A stretch of DNA of 64,000 nt from Pseudocercospora fijiensis CIRAD86 (taxonomy: Eukaryota; Ascomycota; Dothideomycetes; Mycosphaerellales; Mycosphaerellaceae). Position numbers and translations under genes: made by a program. Below are positions 13,521 to 24,518 of the stretch, piece by piece. Below the pieces are notes generated by a model. That model saw nothing but the letters and a program-made list of their open reading frames with translations, did not search any database and had not been told where the DNA came from. Position 1 is the stretch's first letter, and every line of letters begins with the position of its first letter. The stretch covers positions 2,893,337-2,957,336 of the forward strand of contig NW_006921532.1 in assembly GCF_000340215.1 (NCBI RefSeq). Reading direction: 5' to 3'.

Positions 13521-14479
13521 GGCTATAATAGGGTAAGCGGCTAAATTGAAAGTTGTCGATATAGTATAGGTTAAAGTTGTATCCTCGGGGGCTATAGTTC
13601 CCGCCCTAGGTACTAGAATTACCTAGGCTTAGGCTCGGAGGCCCTCCGCTAGCCGCACCGCCTTAACTATAGCGGCGCTATCTAGCCTCGGCGTTGCGTT
13701 AGACGTTACGGCGTAACTAATGCAGCTAAGCCTTAACTAGGTTAGGCAGTAGGGCTAATAGGACTTGTTCCTATAGGACCTGTTTATTTAAACCTGTACG
13801 CGCGAGGCGTTTAGCTCTCCCGGTGTCGAGCCTGTCTTATACTAAGCTTAAAGGGATGCTCTAGCGTAACTAGTCGATCTCGTCTCTAATTTTATCCCTA
13901 AGTTACTATATCTAGATAACTTGTTAATTTAATAGTTATCTAAACAGCTAGCGTATCTTATTACGTAGAACGGCTAGGTTAGCGGCGTTTAGGATTTCGC
14001 CGTTAGCGTCTTTAGCGGCCGCGTTAGCGCTAGCGGCATTCTAGTTCTCCTGTACTAGAACTTCGCGTAGCGCGCCTTCTCGTAGGCATTAAGGCTAGGG
14101 ATTGTCGTAAGCTAGCTGCTTACCGTTTTGCTAGTTTTAGGAGGATAGTCCCGCGCTAGTATTACGTATACGCTAGCGGTCCGCGACTAGACGTCTAGCC
14201 TCCGTGCCTAGGAAAGCGTCGACTAACCTATTATAGCGCTATGTCTACTATCGAGAAGGTAGGTCTCGCTCGATACTAGGTTCTACGTATACTAAGTCCG
14301 TGCGCTAGAATTCTAGGTCTATATTTTAGGACATGTCGGCTATGTCTTTAGTAGAAGCGGGTAGGATTAACGGCTCTTATTGTCGGGGTCCTTACTACTA
14401 TATCTCGGGACCTCGATACTAAAGCTTAGAATCTAATAGAGAGGACTCTTAGTAAGGCTTAGTACCTAATAAAAGGGAC

Positions 14480-14640
14480 TCTAGACTACTTGTAGCCGGA
14501 AGCTCCTACTGCTCGGGCTTAGGGCTCTACTACTCCGGAGCTTACTAATTAGGACTCCGCTACTCCGTATCCTAGTACTCGGGCTTAGGACCGTATTGCT
14601 TAGGACCTTGCTATTTAGGACTCTACTGTTTAGGGCCGAC
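14480..14640 (-). repeat. 15-bp minisatellite inside family B gag
   Basis: On the plus strand, units such as TAGGACTCCGCTACTC, TAGGACCGTATTGCT and TAGGACCTTGCTATT recur every 15 bases or so. Read on the minus strand they encode a Pro-Lys-Gln-Gln type pentapeptide repeat in which many Gln codons are now TAG or TAA. The frame is that of the Gag reading. Confidence 0.6.
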
Positions 14641-16349
14641 TGAAACCGGTAAGGATAGATTAGGACTGCTCGGGACTAATAGCTCTAAGGCACTAAGTTC
14701 TCGTAGGCCTAGGGGAAACACAATCGGTAAGGACCTATAACGTATATATATAACTCGTCGTATACTAGCTACTAAAATAGTCCGACGGCGACGTAGCTAT
14801 AGGCTAGTGTCCGGACTTAGACTTGCAGGCACTACCGTATCTAGTAACGGCGGTGCTAGTTCTAGAGTAGGGGCCGCTAAGTCGTTAGGTCCTATCGTAT
14901 CTAAAACTACAAGTTCGTTACGGAGAGCAAGCAGCGTCTTCGCTGCTACTGTAACTAAAGAGCGGTTAACTGCCTAATCCTAAGGGAAACCGAGGGTAGT
15001 ACCGCCTCTAGCATCCGAGAGTTTTCGTAGTATATATTCTTCTAGGGGCTAATAATATATAGTAATTTTCGTAACGACTACTATAAGCGGGTCTCTTTGC
15101 TTCTAGTATACTAACTTAGCGTAACCGGCGTTAGCTAAGAACTCTTTAAAGCAAAAAGCGATGTTTAACGAGTAGGCGTCTAAATCGGGGCATACGGAAG
15201 CTAGCGTATTTGTAGAATAAGCGTAGGCTCGGTAATCTTGTAAAAATATAGGATAAGTATAGAGTTAAGGAACTAGACTAGAGTCGGGAAACCATTAGGG
15301 TGCTTACAGGCTCTTGCCTCGACCGGTGCCCGCTTAGGCAGGTGCTAGCATAGAGTAAACAAACCTAGATAAGGAAGGCGGGCCGCCTAGTCTAGCGATT
15401 CGAGGGCTATAGGGCGCCGTCGATTAGAGGGCTATCGGTATATAGCTATATATATGCGGAAGATAATATGCGGAATTTAGAGGACTATCGTAATCGTCTC
15501 GGTATCGAGCGTAGGTAGTTGTTATAGTTAGGTAGATAGGTCGGTGCCGCTAGTACGGGACCTCGCGGTCGCGTCTTTTTAGTTTTTTAAGGTGCCCGTT
15601 CGTCTAGTACTCGGGTACTATTCGAACGGATCTAGATCTAACTAAAGCGAAGCTACTAATTGTTATATAAGGGACGATTAGTAGGTTAGCTATAGTATAG
15701 TATTAGGGTAAGTATCTACGGTTCTACGGAAAGTATATACCGGGCTTAGCTAGCGTACCGTCCCTGCTATAATACTTAGGCTTATAGTATAGGTAAGGTT
15801 GTGTCCGTAGGCGTAGTAACAATAGCAAGTAATATTAACAATAGCGGCGCTAGTCGTCTTAGCGCTAACTTTACCTTCTTCTAATTTCCTTCTTTAACTA
15901 ATAACAACTCGGCAACACTGTTACTAATATAGCCGCGCCGGCCGTATCGCCCTTTAGTATAAGCGTAACGCCGTCGTTACTATTATTATTACTAATACTA
16001 TTCGCCTACGCGTACGCGCCGCCTCTATCGACCGCCTAGGCCTTAGGCCTTAATAGAATAAGGGAATAAGAGGGGGACCTAAATACTAGGAGAAGGGCCT
16101 TATAGGGCGCATTAGTAAAGAGGTAAAGCCCTTAAAAGAGTATGCGATTAATTAATTAACGCGTCGTAGCGCGCCTAGTATAGTCTTATTGTCCTAGTTT
16201 GCCGGCCTCTAATTAGTTAGCTAATAGCACCCTAGGGGTAGCATTATTCCTAGGCCTAGATAGTAACATTATAAGCTTTTAGCCTTCTTCTTGTTCTTTA
16301 CGCTAGTCTAATACTTATCTAATAACTCGGTTATATCTTTAAAGGAACC

Positions 16350-16440
16350 TTTAGCTTCCTATAAGTCCTATTCTAGTAAATAGCCCTGCTATCTTAGTAG
16401 GTACTCCTTCTTGCCCTTCCTAGTCCGATGCTTTAGTATA
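16350..16440 (-). pseudogene. Family C1 chromodomain remnant
   Basis: The minus-strand reading gives LKHRTRKGKKEYLLR followed by a stop, then QGYLLE and a further stop in the expected Trp and Asp-rich stretch. This fits the chromodomain pattern 'R.r.g..eYLVrWkGy..ee.TWEp' found at the end of chromovirus integrases. Both conserved Trp codons are now stops, as expected from TGG to TAG mutation. It places family C among the chromoviruses. Confidence 0.55.
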
Positions 16441-17249
16441 CGCTCTACGGACTACAGCTCTTTACTATTAGCCAAGACTTCTTCTAACTTAGCAGGCGCT
16501 TTATCGCCTTTACGCTAGTAGTATAGTTTAAGGAGAGATACGTAGAAGGTATTATAGATAGTATAATAAGGTAGAAGCTACAACTAATAGGCCTATACGG
16601 AGGAGCCCTTAACTTCTCGAATACGGAATAGGCTAATATATCTTAGTACGAGCTTAGGCCTTGTTTTACTATTAGGTAATAGGTATTTGCGGATGCGGAG
16701 GTTCTTAGTACTTAGCATAACTATGTCGCCTTGTTTAAAGGTTATTAGCGTATAGTGCTTGTCGTAGTAGGTCTTTTAGTACTCTTAAGTCTTTGTTAAC
16801 TTCTCGGCTATCTTAGTATAGATTTCTCGTATCTTCTAAACCCTCTTAATAGCCGCTAGTGTTTCGGGTACTTAACGCGCTTCCCTTTCCTTGCGCTCGG
16901 CCTCGAGCGATAGTAGGTCTTGTAGTATAGCAGCATTCTAGCCTATTATAGCTATATATAGTAACACCTTAGTCGATAAGTAGACACTGTTATTATATAC
17001 GAATTTAGCTAGTTGTAGGAGGTTAACCTAGTCGTTAGGGTTCTTATTAATATAACTGCGTAGGTACTGCTATAGGATAGCATTCTGCCTCTCTATTTGA
17101 CCGTTAGTCTATAGATAGAAGGCTATTAATAGCCGATGCTTCAGTCTTAGCTGCAAGCAAATCTCGCTCTAATAGTAAGATGTTAGTGTCGATCTACGAT
17201 CGGATACGATCCCCTTAGGGGTTCCCTAATAGGTACAGAAGATGTTAGT

Positions 17250-17465
17250 CTATAGCGCCTCTACTATATTAATAGTAGTCCAATCTTTGCGCGCCGGGAT
17301 ATATCGAGCGCCTTTAGTAAATCGATCTACTATAACAAGGATAGCATTATACACGTCCTTGCTACCCCTACGCCTAGCAGATAGAAGGCCTATAATAAAG
17401 TCTATTATTAGCTTAGCAAACAGCTTCTTTAGAATAGGGAGCGAAGACAACTCGCCGAACGGCAA
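17250..17465 (-). pseudogene. Family C1 integrase core remnant
   Basis: A 71-residue open stretch containing IIDFIIGLLSARRRGS and then YNAILVIVDRFTKGARYIP. These are the first catalytic-Asp block and the following 'YDAILVIVDRFTK' block of Ty3/Gypsy integrases. Stops on both sides separate it from the zinc-binding and C-terminal parts. The matching region is present but more broken in C2 (near 53,230-53,420) and C3 (near 59,530-59,720). Confidence 0.75.
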
Positions 17466-18949
17466 GTACTTCGGTACTTTAACTCGCTAGCATACTATAT
17501 AGGTCTATATATACTCCTTTATATGCCGCTTACTATTTAGCTAGTAGTATGTACGCGATAGTAACTCGTGCAACCTCTCTATACTATAGTAACTAGCGAG
17601 CTTACTATTATAGTGCCTCTTTAAAAGCTCTTGTCTAATCGATTATTTAGCGGGGATATAATATCTACTCTTAAACTTTAAGTAACCTTTATCGTCGATC
17701 GACTAATTATTGTTACTCTTACTAGATCGAGTCGCCCGTCTACTTACAAGCCTATTAATACGCTCGACAGCAAAGGCGTCCCTCTGCTAAGTACGTAATA
17801 GCTTATCTATAAACGATTAACTATCCCTATTTACAAGGTTATTTAATAGTACCCGTGCTATCGAACGAGGTACGTATTATATGTATCTAATAGCACTAGT
17901 AGCCGGAACTACTGCAACCTCTTCTATAGCACTATCGCTATATAGGCTATTACTATAGATAGCAATGTCTTTAATCGAGTTATTATAGCTCGAGCGATCT
18001 ACGTCCTTTCTTTTAACGTATACTAGAAGAACGATAACTCCGCTATAGTATTTGTTGCCGCCGCAGGGTCCGGAAGTCCGCTTATCCTACGCTTACTTAT
18101 TAATAATACGGGCTATAGCAATCTTATGCTATAGGGTTAGAAACAAAGAATTAATATATTAGGTCTCGCTATCGTAATTAGGTCGCCTCGATAGGCTATC
18201 GGCAGGGTTACTTACGCCTAGCCGGTATAATATATTAAAATCAAACCTAGCGAGGTAGACGGCCTATCTAGCCTATCGACCTATAACCCTAGTAACCTTA
18301 GTAATGCTACGGAGGTTGTTATAGTCTATATAGACCTAAATAGTATACTATATACTATCGAGATAGTGCCTCTAATGCTTAAAGGCCTCGATAATAGCTA
18401 GGAGCTCTTGCTCGTAGGTCTCGTAGCGACGCTCTATATCGATTATCTTTCGTAAAAAGAAGGCAATTAGGTGCTAGTAATAGTCCTTATCTAATTACTA
18501 TAATATAATAGCCGATATAGCGAACTATAAAGCGTTAGTCTTAATACGGATCTGCTTACTTAGTACAAAATAGTATAGTAAGGGGACTTTAGTAAATCGC
18601 TTCTTTAGACTGTTAAAAGCGGCTTGTATCTTGTTAGTCTATTTGAATTCTCTAGACGGGTTAGCCTTAGTTTTAGTAAGCTTAGTTAGGGGCATTATAT
18701 GCCGTAAATAGCCCTTAATAAAGCAGCGGTAGAAATTAGCGAAGCCGAGGAACGATTAAAGTTCCTTAATAGACGTAGGAACAGGCTATTTAGTAATAGT
18801 TTTAATCCGATTAGGATTAGCCTTAATACCCTTAGTTAATACGAGGAAGCTAAGGAACAATACCTCTTTAGTAGCAAAGGTGCATTTAGAAGGCTTATAA
18901 TACAAGCTATAGGCTCGTAGGCGATCGAGTACCTTACGGACTATAGCCT

Positions 18950-19565
18950 AGTACTCCGCAATATTAGGTAAGTATATATAAACTAGGATGTTATCTAGGT
19001 AAACTATATAGAGGTAGTCTAGTAGGCCTAATAGGGCCCGATTAATATAGGACTAGAATGTTATAGGGGCATTAGCTAAGCCGAATAGCATAACTAAGTA
19101 CTCGAAATAGCTATAGCGAGTACGGAAGGCTGTTTTCTATTCGTCGCCCTTACGAATACAGATACGATAGTACGCATCCTTAATGTCTAGTATAGTATAG
19201 AAGTAAGCACTAGAAAGGCGATCGAGGGTCTTGTTAATAAGCGGAAGTAGACAGCGGTCTTTAATAGTAATAGCATTAAGTCTACGGTAATTAATATATA
19301 AATATAGGCCGCTATCCTTCTTTAGCACAAACAGGATAGGTGCACTAGCAGGGCTGTTACTATACCGAATTCGACTATTAGCTAGGTTTTCCTCTAGGTA
19401 CTTATATAGTATAGCAAGCTCTCGTTTACTAAGGTTGTAGAGGGGGCTAAAAGGAACCTCCTTACCCTCTATAATATTAATCTTATAATCCGTCTCTTTA
19501 AATATAGGCAATGTCGATGCTAGGTAGTGTTTGAATACATTAATATAGGTTTCTCGAATAGGCAC
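18950..19565 (-). pseudogene. Family C1 reverse transcriptase remnant
   Basis: The longest open piece (19,137-19,565, 142 residues) spans finger and palm blocks: SAPILFVLKKDSG, YRRLNAITIKDR, LPLINKTLDRLSSA and LDIKDAYYRI, with the first catalytic Asp in LDIKDAYY. The catalytic loop follows outside this piece at about 18,983-19,004 and reads YLDN instead of YLDD, a substitution expected from TpG to TpA change. RNase H sequence including QELLAIIEAFKH lies downstream near 18,300-18,460. This is a nonfunctional Ty3/Gypsy RT. Confidence 0.85.
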
Positions 19566-20279
19566 TAGTATACGAGAGAGCTAATTAGGGTCTATACTAT
19601 TAGGGGGTATAGGTTTATCGTTATCTCTACCGAGAAGATTAGCTATCGGATTAGCTAAGGCAGGTATTAGGTTGCTAATAAATAGGACCCTAATATCGTT
19701 AGGGCACTCGCTAATATTAATGTGTTTAATGTCCTCTTTCCTAGCGATTCTAAATCGCTACTTCTAGAGGCCTAGGTCTATAGCTATAGCGTAGTACTTA
19801 AGAACAGGGTTGCTAATAACAATAGTAGCTCCCCTATATAGGTTGTCTATATCTACTACGTAGGCAGTAAAGTCTAGTAGGCGTTTATTTCCGAGGTCGT
19901 CCTTTAGAACTATAGGAATATAGTAGGCCCTATAGGTTAAGTGCCGAGCGTTATTAAACTAAGTAAGGGTTAGTAGGTTAGTCTTCGGCAGTTGTCGAAG
20001 GTCTAATTGCTTAGCTAGGCGATAGCCGATAAGGGCACTAACTGAATTTCCTAGATCTAGTATAACCTTGGTTTAATAGGTAGTGCCCTTCGTGTCCTAT
20101 ATAAGGCAGGGGCGTATTATAGCTAGTACAATGTCGATAGTCTTACGCCGTACGAGGCTAATAGTTAGTACGGCGCTTACTCTTTTTTCAAAGGTTAGCC
20201 TATAGGGATAGCGTTAGCCGCTAAGAGGTGCTTTCGGTATTTAGCGGAAGCACGATTAATTCGGGCCTAGTCCTTAGGT

Positions 20280-21545
20280 TTATCGCATTAGCCTAGTAGA
20301 TAGCTAGTGCTATTACAATTAAAGCACTTCAATCCGGTTAGTAGACTGCCGTAGCTATTGTTGCTGTTGTTAGCTAAGCGGTTAGCATTATAGGGATACG
20401 AGCCCCTTCTACGGCCCCTATCGCGGCCTCCTCTATATAGCCGCCGGCTACGGCCTCTTCTACGATCGTTACTATTCCTATTATTAGTATTGTTGTCCTA
20501 GTAGGAACCTTAGTTTCCTCCGCGGCTACTACGGTTACTACGGTTAGTACTAGCTAGTCGGATTCTTAATTCTAGTCGCTATTAGAGCTAAACAGCCCGT
20601 TCGGCTATTTCTACTTCGACTATAAATTAAATACGTATTAGATTAGCTTGTTCGAACACGCGGCGACGGTCTAATTCGAGGATAAGCTCCTACCTAAGTT
20701 TTAGGCGTATCTCGGAGATCTATATAGAATTAGTCTTAAGCAGAAGGTTATCCTCGAGGGTCTTTAAATAGGCCTCGAATAAGCGAGCCGATTAATTAGT
20801 CTTCTATTTAGCTCGAAGATATAGGTCCTAAGCATGTTATTGCCTTAGTATAGGGTTTCAAAGGGTATCTAGTATAATAGTTTTATAGGTCTACTACTAA
20901 ATAGCGGTCTAATCGTTAAGGGAGTCAAAATAGTTATCCTATATACGCTTTAGGTCGCTATTAATGTACTATATAGCGTATACGACTAAGGAATAGTCGT
21001 CTAGTAGCGCTCTTAGTGCGTTACGCTAGTTAAGTTTACAGTTACGAATATAGTCGTTATACTGCTTCCGACTAGAGCTATTAAATATAGTATAGTCCTT
21101 AAGTTTAGCATCCTTCTTTTAGATAGGTAGTAAAGAAGGTCCTGCTATTAGCTTAGTAGTAGTTGTTAGAGATTCCTAGAGGCGGCGAATCTCGAGAAGA
21201 TTATCCTTTAGCTATTATTCTTAACGCAAGGTAGTAAGCCTGTTTTAGGTAGCTTCTTAAAGTCTCGCTACTAGTTAGGGACTAAAGGCTAGCTAGCTAT
21301 ATCGACGGTTAATAATATTATTAAGAATGTCGTCGATAGGCAATTCTAGGTCGTTACCTAGAATTGTAGGTTCTTCTTTAGTAGGTCCTATAGTAGGCTC
21401 TTTAGTAGGAGGCACTTTATTAGTAGGTGCTTTAGTAGGCACTTTAGTAGTAGGCACTGTGCTACTAGCGTTGTCGTTACTAGCGCTGCTAGCGGTAGTA
21501 TAGTTGTTGTTGCTTCGTAATAAGCTAGCTATTATAATAGGGGGT
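20280..21545 (-). pseudogene. Family C1 Gag remnant with degenerate zinc knuckle
   Basis: Near 20,310 the minus-strand reading gives CFNCNSTSYLLG, then a stop and CDK. That is a CCHC knuckle in which the His is now Tyr. An Arg/Gly/Asn-rich segment lies upstream, and the N-terminal part carries a 12-bp Pro-Thr-Lys type repeat (about 21,360-21,480). The same organisation is seen in C2, C3 and plus-strand C4. Confidence 0.65.
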
Positions 21546-21805
21546 AATACTAATAATATATTATTAGCCCCTAAGATACGGATATAGCGGAATTAGTAGA
21601 TATTAGTCTAGTACGATTAACTTAGTGTAATAGGCCGTATAGAAGGCCTTGCTTAATAATTGGTACGGTTGTTTCGATAGAATAGTACGTATAGGTCCCG
21701 TTCTTCGGGCGCAATATAGTTAGATTAGTCTTGTTCGTAGCTATACCGCTAAAAGCTTAAAATAAGAACTATCTAGCTGCTGCCCTTAAAGGGTAGATCG
21801 AATAC

Positions 21806-22004
21806 TGTATAAGAAGGGTATATTAGCAGGTAGATAGGGTAGTAGTAGGTATAGGTAGTATTCGATAAGGAGCTAGAAGGAGAGGGAGGAAGGTAGGCAA
21901 GTTAGCCTATTACTAAGCGCCAAGCCCTGCCTAAGGCATTAAGACCCTAGCTTTACTCGAGCCCGGTTACATACTAATTACGTATAACCTCTTTAGTCCT
22001 AACA
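21806..22004 (-). repeat. Family C 5' LTR of copy C1 (199 bp)
   Basis: The repeat starts TGTATAAGAAGGG and ends CCTAACA on the plus strand, giving TG...CA ends. Near-identical 197-200 bp copies occur at 48,833-49,029, at 57,749-57,947 and, inverted, at 47,121-47,320. This is the least mutated of the four: the terminal TG and CA are intact here but read TA in some others. Confidence 0.8.
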
Positions 22005-22660
22005 ATCTATCGCTATAACGGTAATTAGCGGCACCGGTAAGAATATACCTATTTTATCCCTTTTTCGATAATAATCTACTAGCGCTATCTCTTAAGACTC
22101 GTCTAATTTAGTGTTAGTTAATAGACGACTAAATAGCGACCTACGGCTCTTAACCGCTAGTAGATGCGAGAATATAGGCGAGTTACTTTCTTACTCTTAT
22201 AGAGCGCTCGAATACTAACTTTCTTATTATCCGATTTAGCTACTAATTCGTATAGAATCGTAGTACCTCGAAACAACGCGTTCTACTACCCTCTCCGCCC
22301 TCTCCGCCTTAGTTAACCGCTTAGCTCGCGCCCTTTTTACCTTTTTGCCCTTATTACGCCCTATACTAAGTTTTATATATAATCTATAGAGTAGAATATA
22401 AGAAATAGGAGGAGTACGAGGAATATACGCTTTAGAATAAGGTAGACGCGCCTGCTAAGGATTATATAAGAAATAGCGATAGTAAGGTCCTATAGCTACT
22501 ATATACTCGGATAAACTAGCTAATATAATATTTAGACTCGCGGTTTAATACTATATACACCTAGATATCTATATAGGACTGGAACCTACTACTATATCGA
22601 ATTTTACGTGTGGCCTACTAGGAAAAGGCGATTTTACGTATAGCTAGAAACCCCGCGAAC
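22005..22660. other. RIP-mutated sequence of unknown origin at the left island border
   Basis: No domain or repeat seen elsewhere in the window is recognisable. CpA/TpG are scarce and TA is abundant up to roughly 22,640; ordinary composition resumes from about 22,660. The border is sharp, within about 50 bases, near a G-rich run (GCGGGGGGG). Confidence 0.5.
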
Positions 22661-22965
22661 AGCGGGGGGGAGTGTCTGACGGAACCCTGGATACATGTAT
22701 TCTCGTCGCGGGTTCGATGACGATGACGGTCCACGACGGTAATCGAACACCGCCCGTCGGCGCCAACAGCCCAGCCCACCACACAAGATTTGCGTCAAGG
22801 TCAGAAGCCGACGAGAACGCGTGCTTGGCCGTGGGGCATCATGCATGCCATGCACGGCGGCAACAATAATTCCTCCATGCCTGTTGCCATCAGGTGTTTG
22901 TTCACCGACAGTGATGAAACTTTATTCTCGCCCGCACTCCTGAATATATCATCAATCCCCTCAAG
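22661..22965. promoter_or_regulatory. Upstream region of the aldo-keto reductase gene
   Basis: About 300 bp of normal-composition sequence between the RIP border and the first gene. The only apparent frames are antisense or shadow readings. No clear TATA box was found. The promoter must lie within about 300 bp of mutated transposon sequence. Confidence 0.35.
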
Positions 22966-24098
22966 ATGGCTCAAACAACGTACACCCTCAACACGGGCGC
23001 AAAGATCCCTGCTGTCGGCCTGGGCACCTGGCAATCGCCAGCTGGTGAGTCTCATGAAGAATGCTTCTGAAGAAATACGTGTTGACACAGCTGCTCGTGA
23101 ACAGGTCAAGTCAAGGCCGCTGTTGCCCATGCTCTCAAGTCGGGTTACCGCCACATCGATGCAGCATTTGTGTACGGCAACGAGAACGAGGTTGGTGAGG
23201 GGTTGAAGGAGGCCTTCGATTCTGGGATCAAGAGAGAGGATGTATTTGTTACAAGCAAGCTTTGGTGCACATACCACAGGACTCCAGAGAAATGCCTCGA
23301 CGAGGGGCTCAAGAAGCTCGGCCTTGATTACGTCGACCTGTACCTTATACACTGGCCTGGTAAGATGCTGGGAGACATTGATACGTGTGTGACCCCCACT
23401 GACAACAACAGTCCCCATGAACCCCAATGGAAATGATCCCATGTTCCCCAAGCATCCCGATGGTTCGCGGGACCTGGACACCGAATGGTCGCATGTCCAG
23501 ACATGGAAGGAAATGGAGAAGCTCCTGAAGACCGGCAAGGCAAAGGCCATTGGCGTCTCGAATTATTCGGTCCCATACTTGAAGGAGCTCCTCGAGGTGG
23601 CTGACGTTGTTCCTGCAGCTAACCAGGTAAGAGCGGCGGGTCGTAAGAATTCGAAGACAGTGCGCTGACGTGAACCAGATTGAGAATCACCCATACCTCC
23701 CACAGCAGGAGATTGCAGATTTCTGCAAGGAGAAAGGCATTCTTATCGAAGCTTATTCGCCGCTTGGCAGTACAGGCAGCCCATTGTTCCAGGAAGAGGG
23801 CGTGCAAGAAGTCGCAAAGAAGCACAACGTTGGTCCAGGCACAATCTTGATCAGCTATCAAGGTAAGAGTTCCGTCAAGCCTGGTCCGGTTCCGTGCTAA
23901 CATGGAACAGTGAACAAGGGTCACGTCGTCCTTCCAAAGTCCGTCACCCCATCTCGTATCGAAGAGAACCTCAAGGTCGTGAAGCTCGACAATTCCGACC
24001 TGGAAGCATTAGAAGGCATTCACAAGAAGAAGGGGCTCACGCGCTATGTTTACCCAGCATTTGGTGTCAAGCTCGGATTCCAGGACAAGGAGTCATAG
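22966..24098 (+). CDS. NADP-dependent aldo-keto reductase (glycerol dehydrogenase/GCY1-like)
   Basis: Five exons: 22,966-23,044, 23,105-23,359, 23,412-23,626, 23,679-23,862 and 23,911-24,098. Introns of 48-60 bp have GT-AG ends. They join to 306 residues, the usual size for this family. The catalytic tetrad is complete: Asp45 and Tyr50 in DAAFVYGN, Lys78 in VTSKLW, His109 in LIHWP. The NADP-binding signature [10 protein letters not shown] follows near residue 245. Cytosolic AKRs of this type reduce aldehydes or sugars such as glyceraldehyde or uronic acids with NADPH; the substrate cannot be set from sequence. It sits at the island edge, next to MHF1. ATG 22,966 is the only start that gives the conserved N-terminal strand ([12 protein letters not shown]). 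Confidence 0.93.
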
Positions 24099-24188
24099 AG
24101 GACTGCGGTGGAGGCGTAAATGATACCATTTCTTCCTCTGGAATGCATAGATGTAGAGTATACAGCGACATAAGCCTCTCTAGAAATC

Positions 24189-24518
24189 TCATCTCGCGGT
24201 CGACTTGTCGCGCTTTCGCACTGTCTCAGCCTTGTCCTGGAGGATTTCCTGAAGTGCTTCGTTGTGGCGAGCTAACAGAATGACATCCTTGGTATGCACG
24301 GTGGAACGTCCAGCATGCTTTGCAAAAGCCTCCATGTCTGTTGAAGCCTGTGCAATCTTTGCAGCTACCATTTCCGTGAGAGCTCCAATGAAAGCGGGCG
24401 CCGCATTGATGTTCGAGTCGATAGCGATGGAGTCGACTGTCTTGCCAAGAGAGTACCACAGGGCAGCTTTGAGGCGCTCGTCGCCCGCAGCAGCCTCGTC
24501 TGAGTGTGAGTGTGGCAT
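24189..24518 (-). CDS. mhf1: CENP-S / MHF1 histone-fold protein
   Basis: Single exon, 109 residues. It shows the CENP-S pattern: LKAALWYSLGKTVDSIA at the N-terminus, then FIGALTEMVAAKIAQ, TDMEAFAKHAGRSTV and VILLARHNEALQEIL. That is a complete histone fold. CENP-S pairs with CENP-X at kinetochores and, as MHF1-MHF2, helps FANCM-type helicases at damaged or stalled forks in the nucleus. The start at 24,518 gives MPHSHSDEAAAGDERL, which fits the family length; the frame stays open upstream for 55 more codons, but this extension has no family resemblance. It converges on the aldo-keto reductase gene with 90 bp between stops and diverges from the LPMO gene. Confidence 0.92.
   Translation of the reverse strand: MPHSHSDEAAAGDERLKAALWYSLGKTVDSIAIDSNINAAPAFIGALTEMVAAKIAQASTDMEAFAKHAGRSTVHTKDVILLARHNEALQEILQDKAETVRKRDKSTAR

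Larger units (their letters stand above)
10640..15775 (-). mobile_element. RIP-mutated, truncated Ty3/Gypsy retrotransposon, family B
   Basis: A second minus-strand Gypsy-type element, different in sequence from A and C. From high to low coordinates it shows a Gln/Pro-rich repeat region (about 14,480-14,640), a Gag core (about 13,100-13,520), an aspartic-protease region (11,449-11,670) and the first part of RT (about 10,690-10,960). Coding similarity stops soon after the RT start, so RNase H and integrase are missing. It abuts family A near 10,600 and family C near 15,775. CpA/TpG depletion is clear but slightly weaker around 13,700-15,400 than in family A. Confidence 0.65.
15780..22004 (-). 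mobile_element. RIP-mutated Ty3/Gypsy LTR retrotransposon, family C, copy C1
   Basis: Minus-strand element with a recognisable 5' LTR (21,806-22,004), Gag (about 20,280-21,545), protease (about 19,600-20,070), RT (about 18,950-19,565), RNase H (about 18,300-18,460), integrase (17,250-17,465) and C-terminal chromodomain (about 16,350-16,440). The same sequence recurs in this window as copies C2, C3 and C4. The 3' end is cut near 15,775 and no 3' LTR is present. Polyprotein frames are full of RIP-type stops, but this copy keeps the longest RT fragment of the three. Confidence 0.85.

Noticed and set aside
1..22650. Idea that the flanks use a recoded genetic code, because TAG and TAA are so frequent
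   Set aside because: TAG/TAA sit at Gln and Trp positions of known retrotransposon domains, CpA/TpG are depleted in all frames and both strands, and the island genes use the standard code. RIP explains it.
22801..23550. Long minus-strand open frame (249 codons) opposite the aldo-keto reductase gene
   Set aside because: It lies antisense to well-supported exons, crosses their introns, and has no family resemblance.
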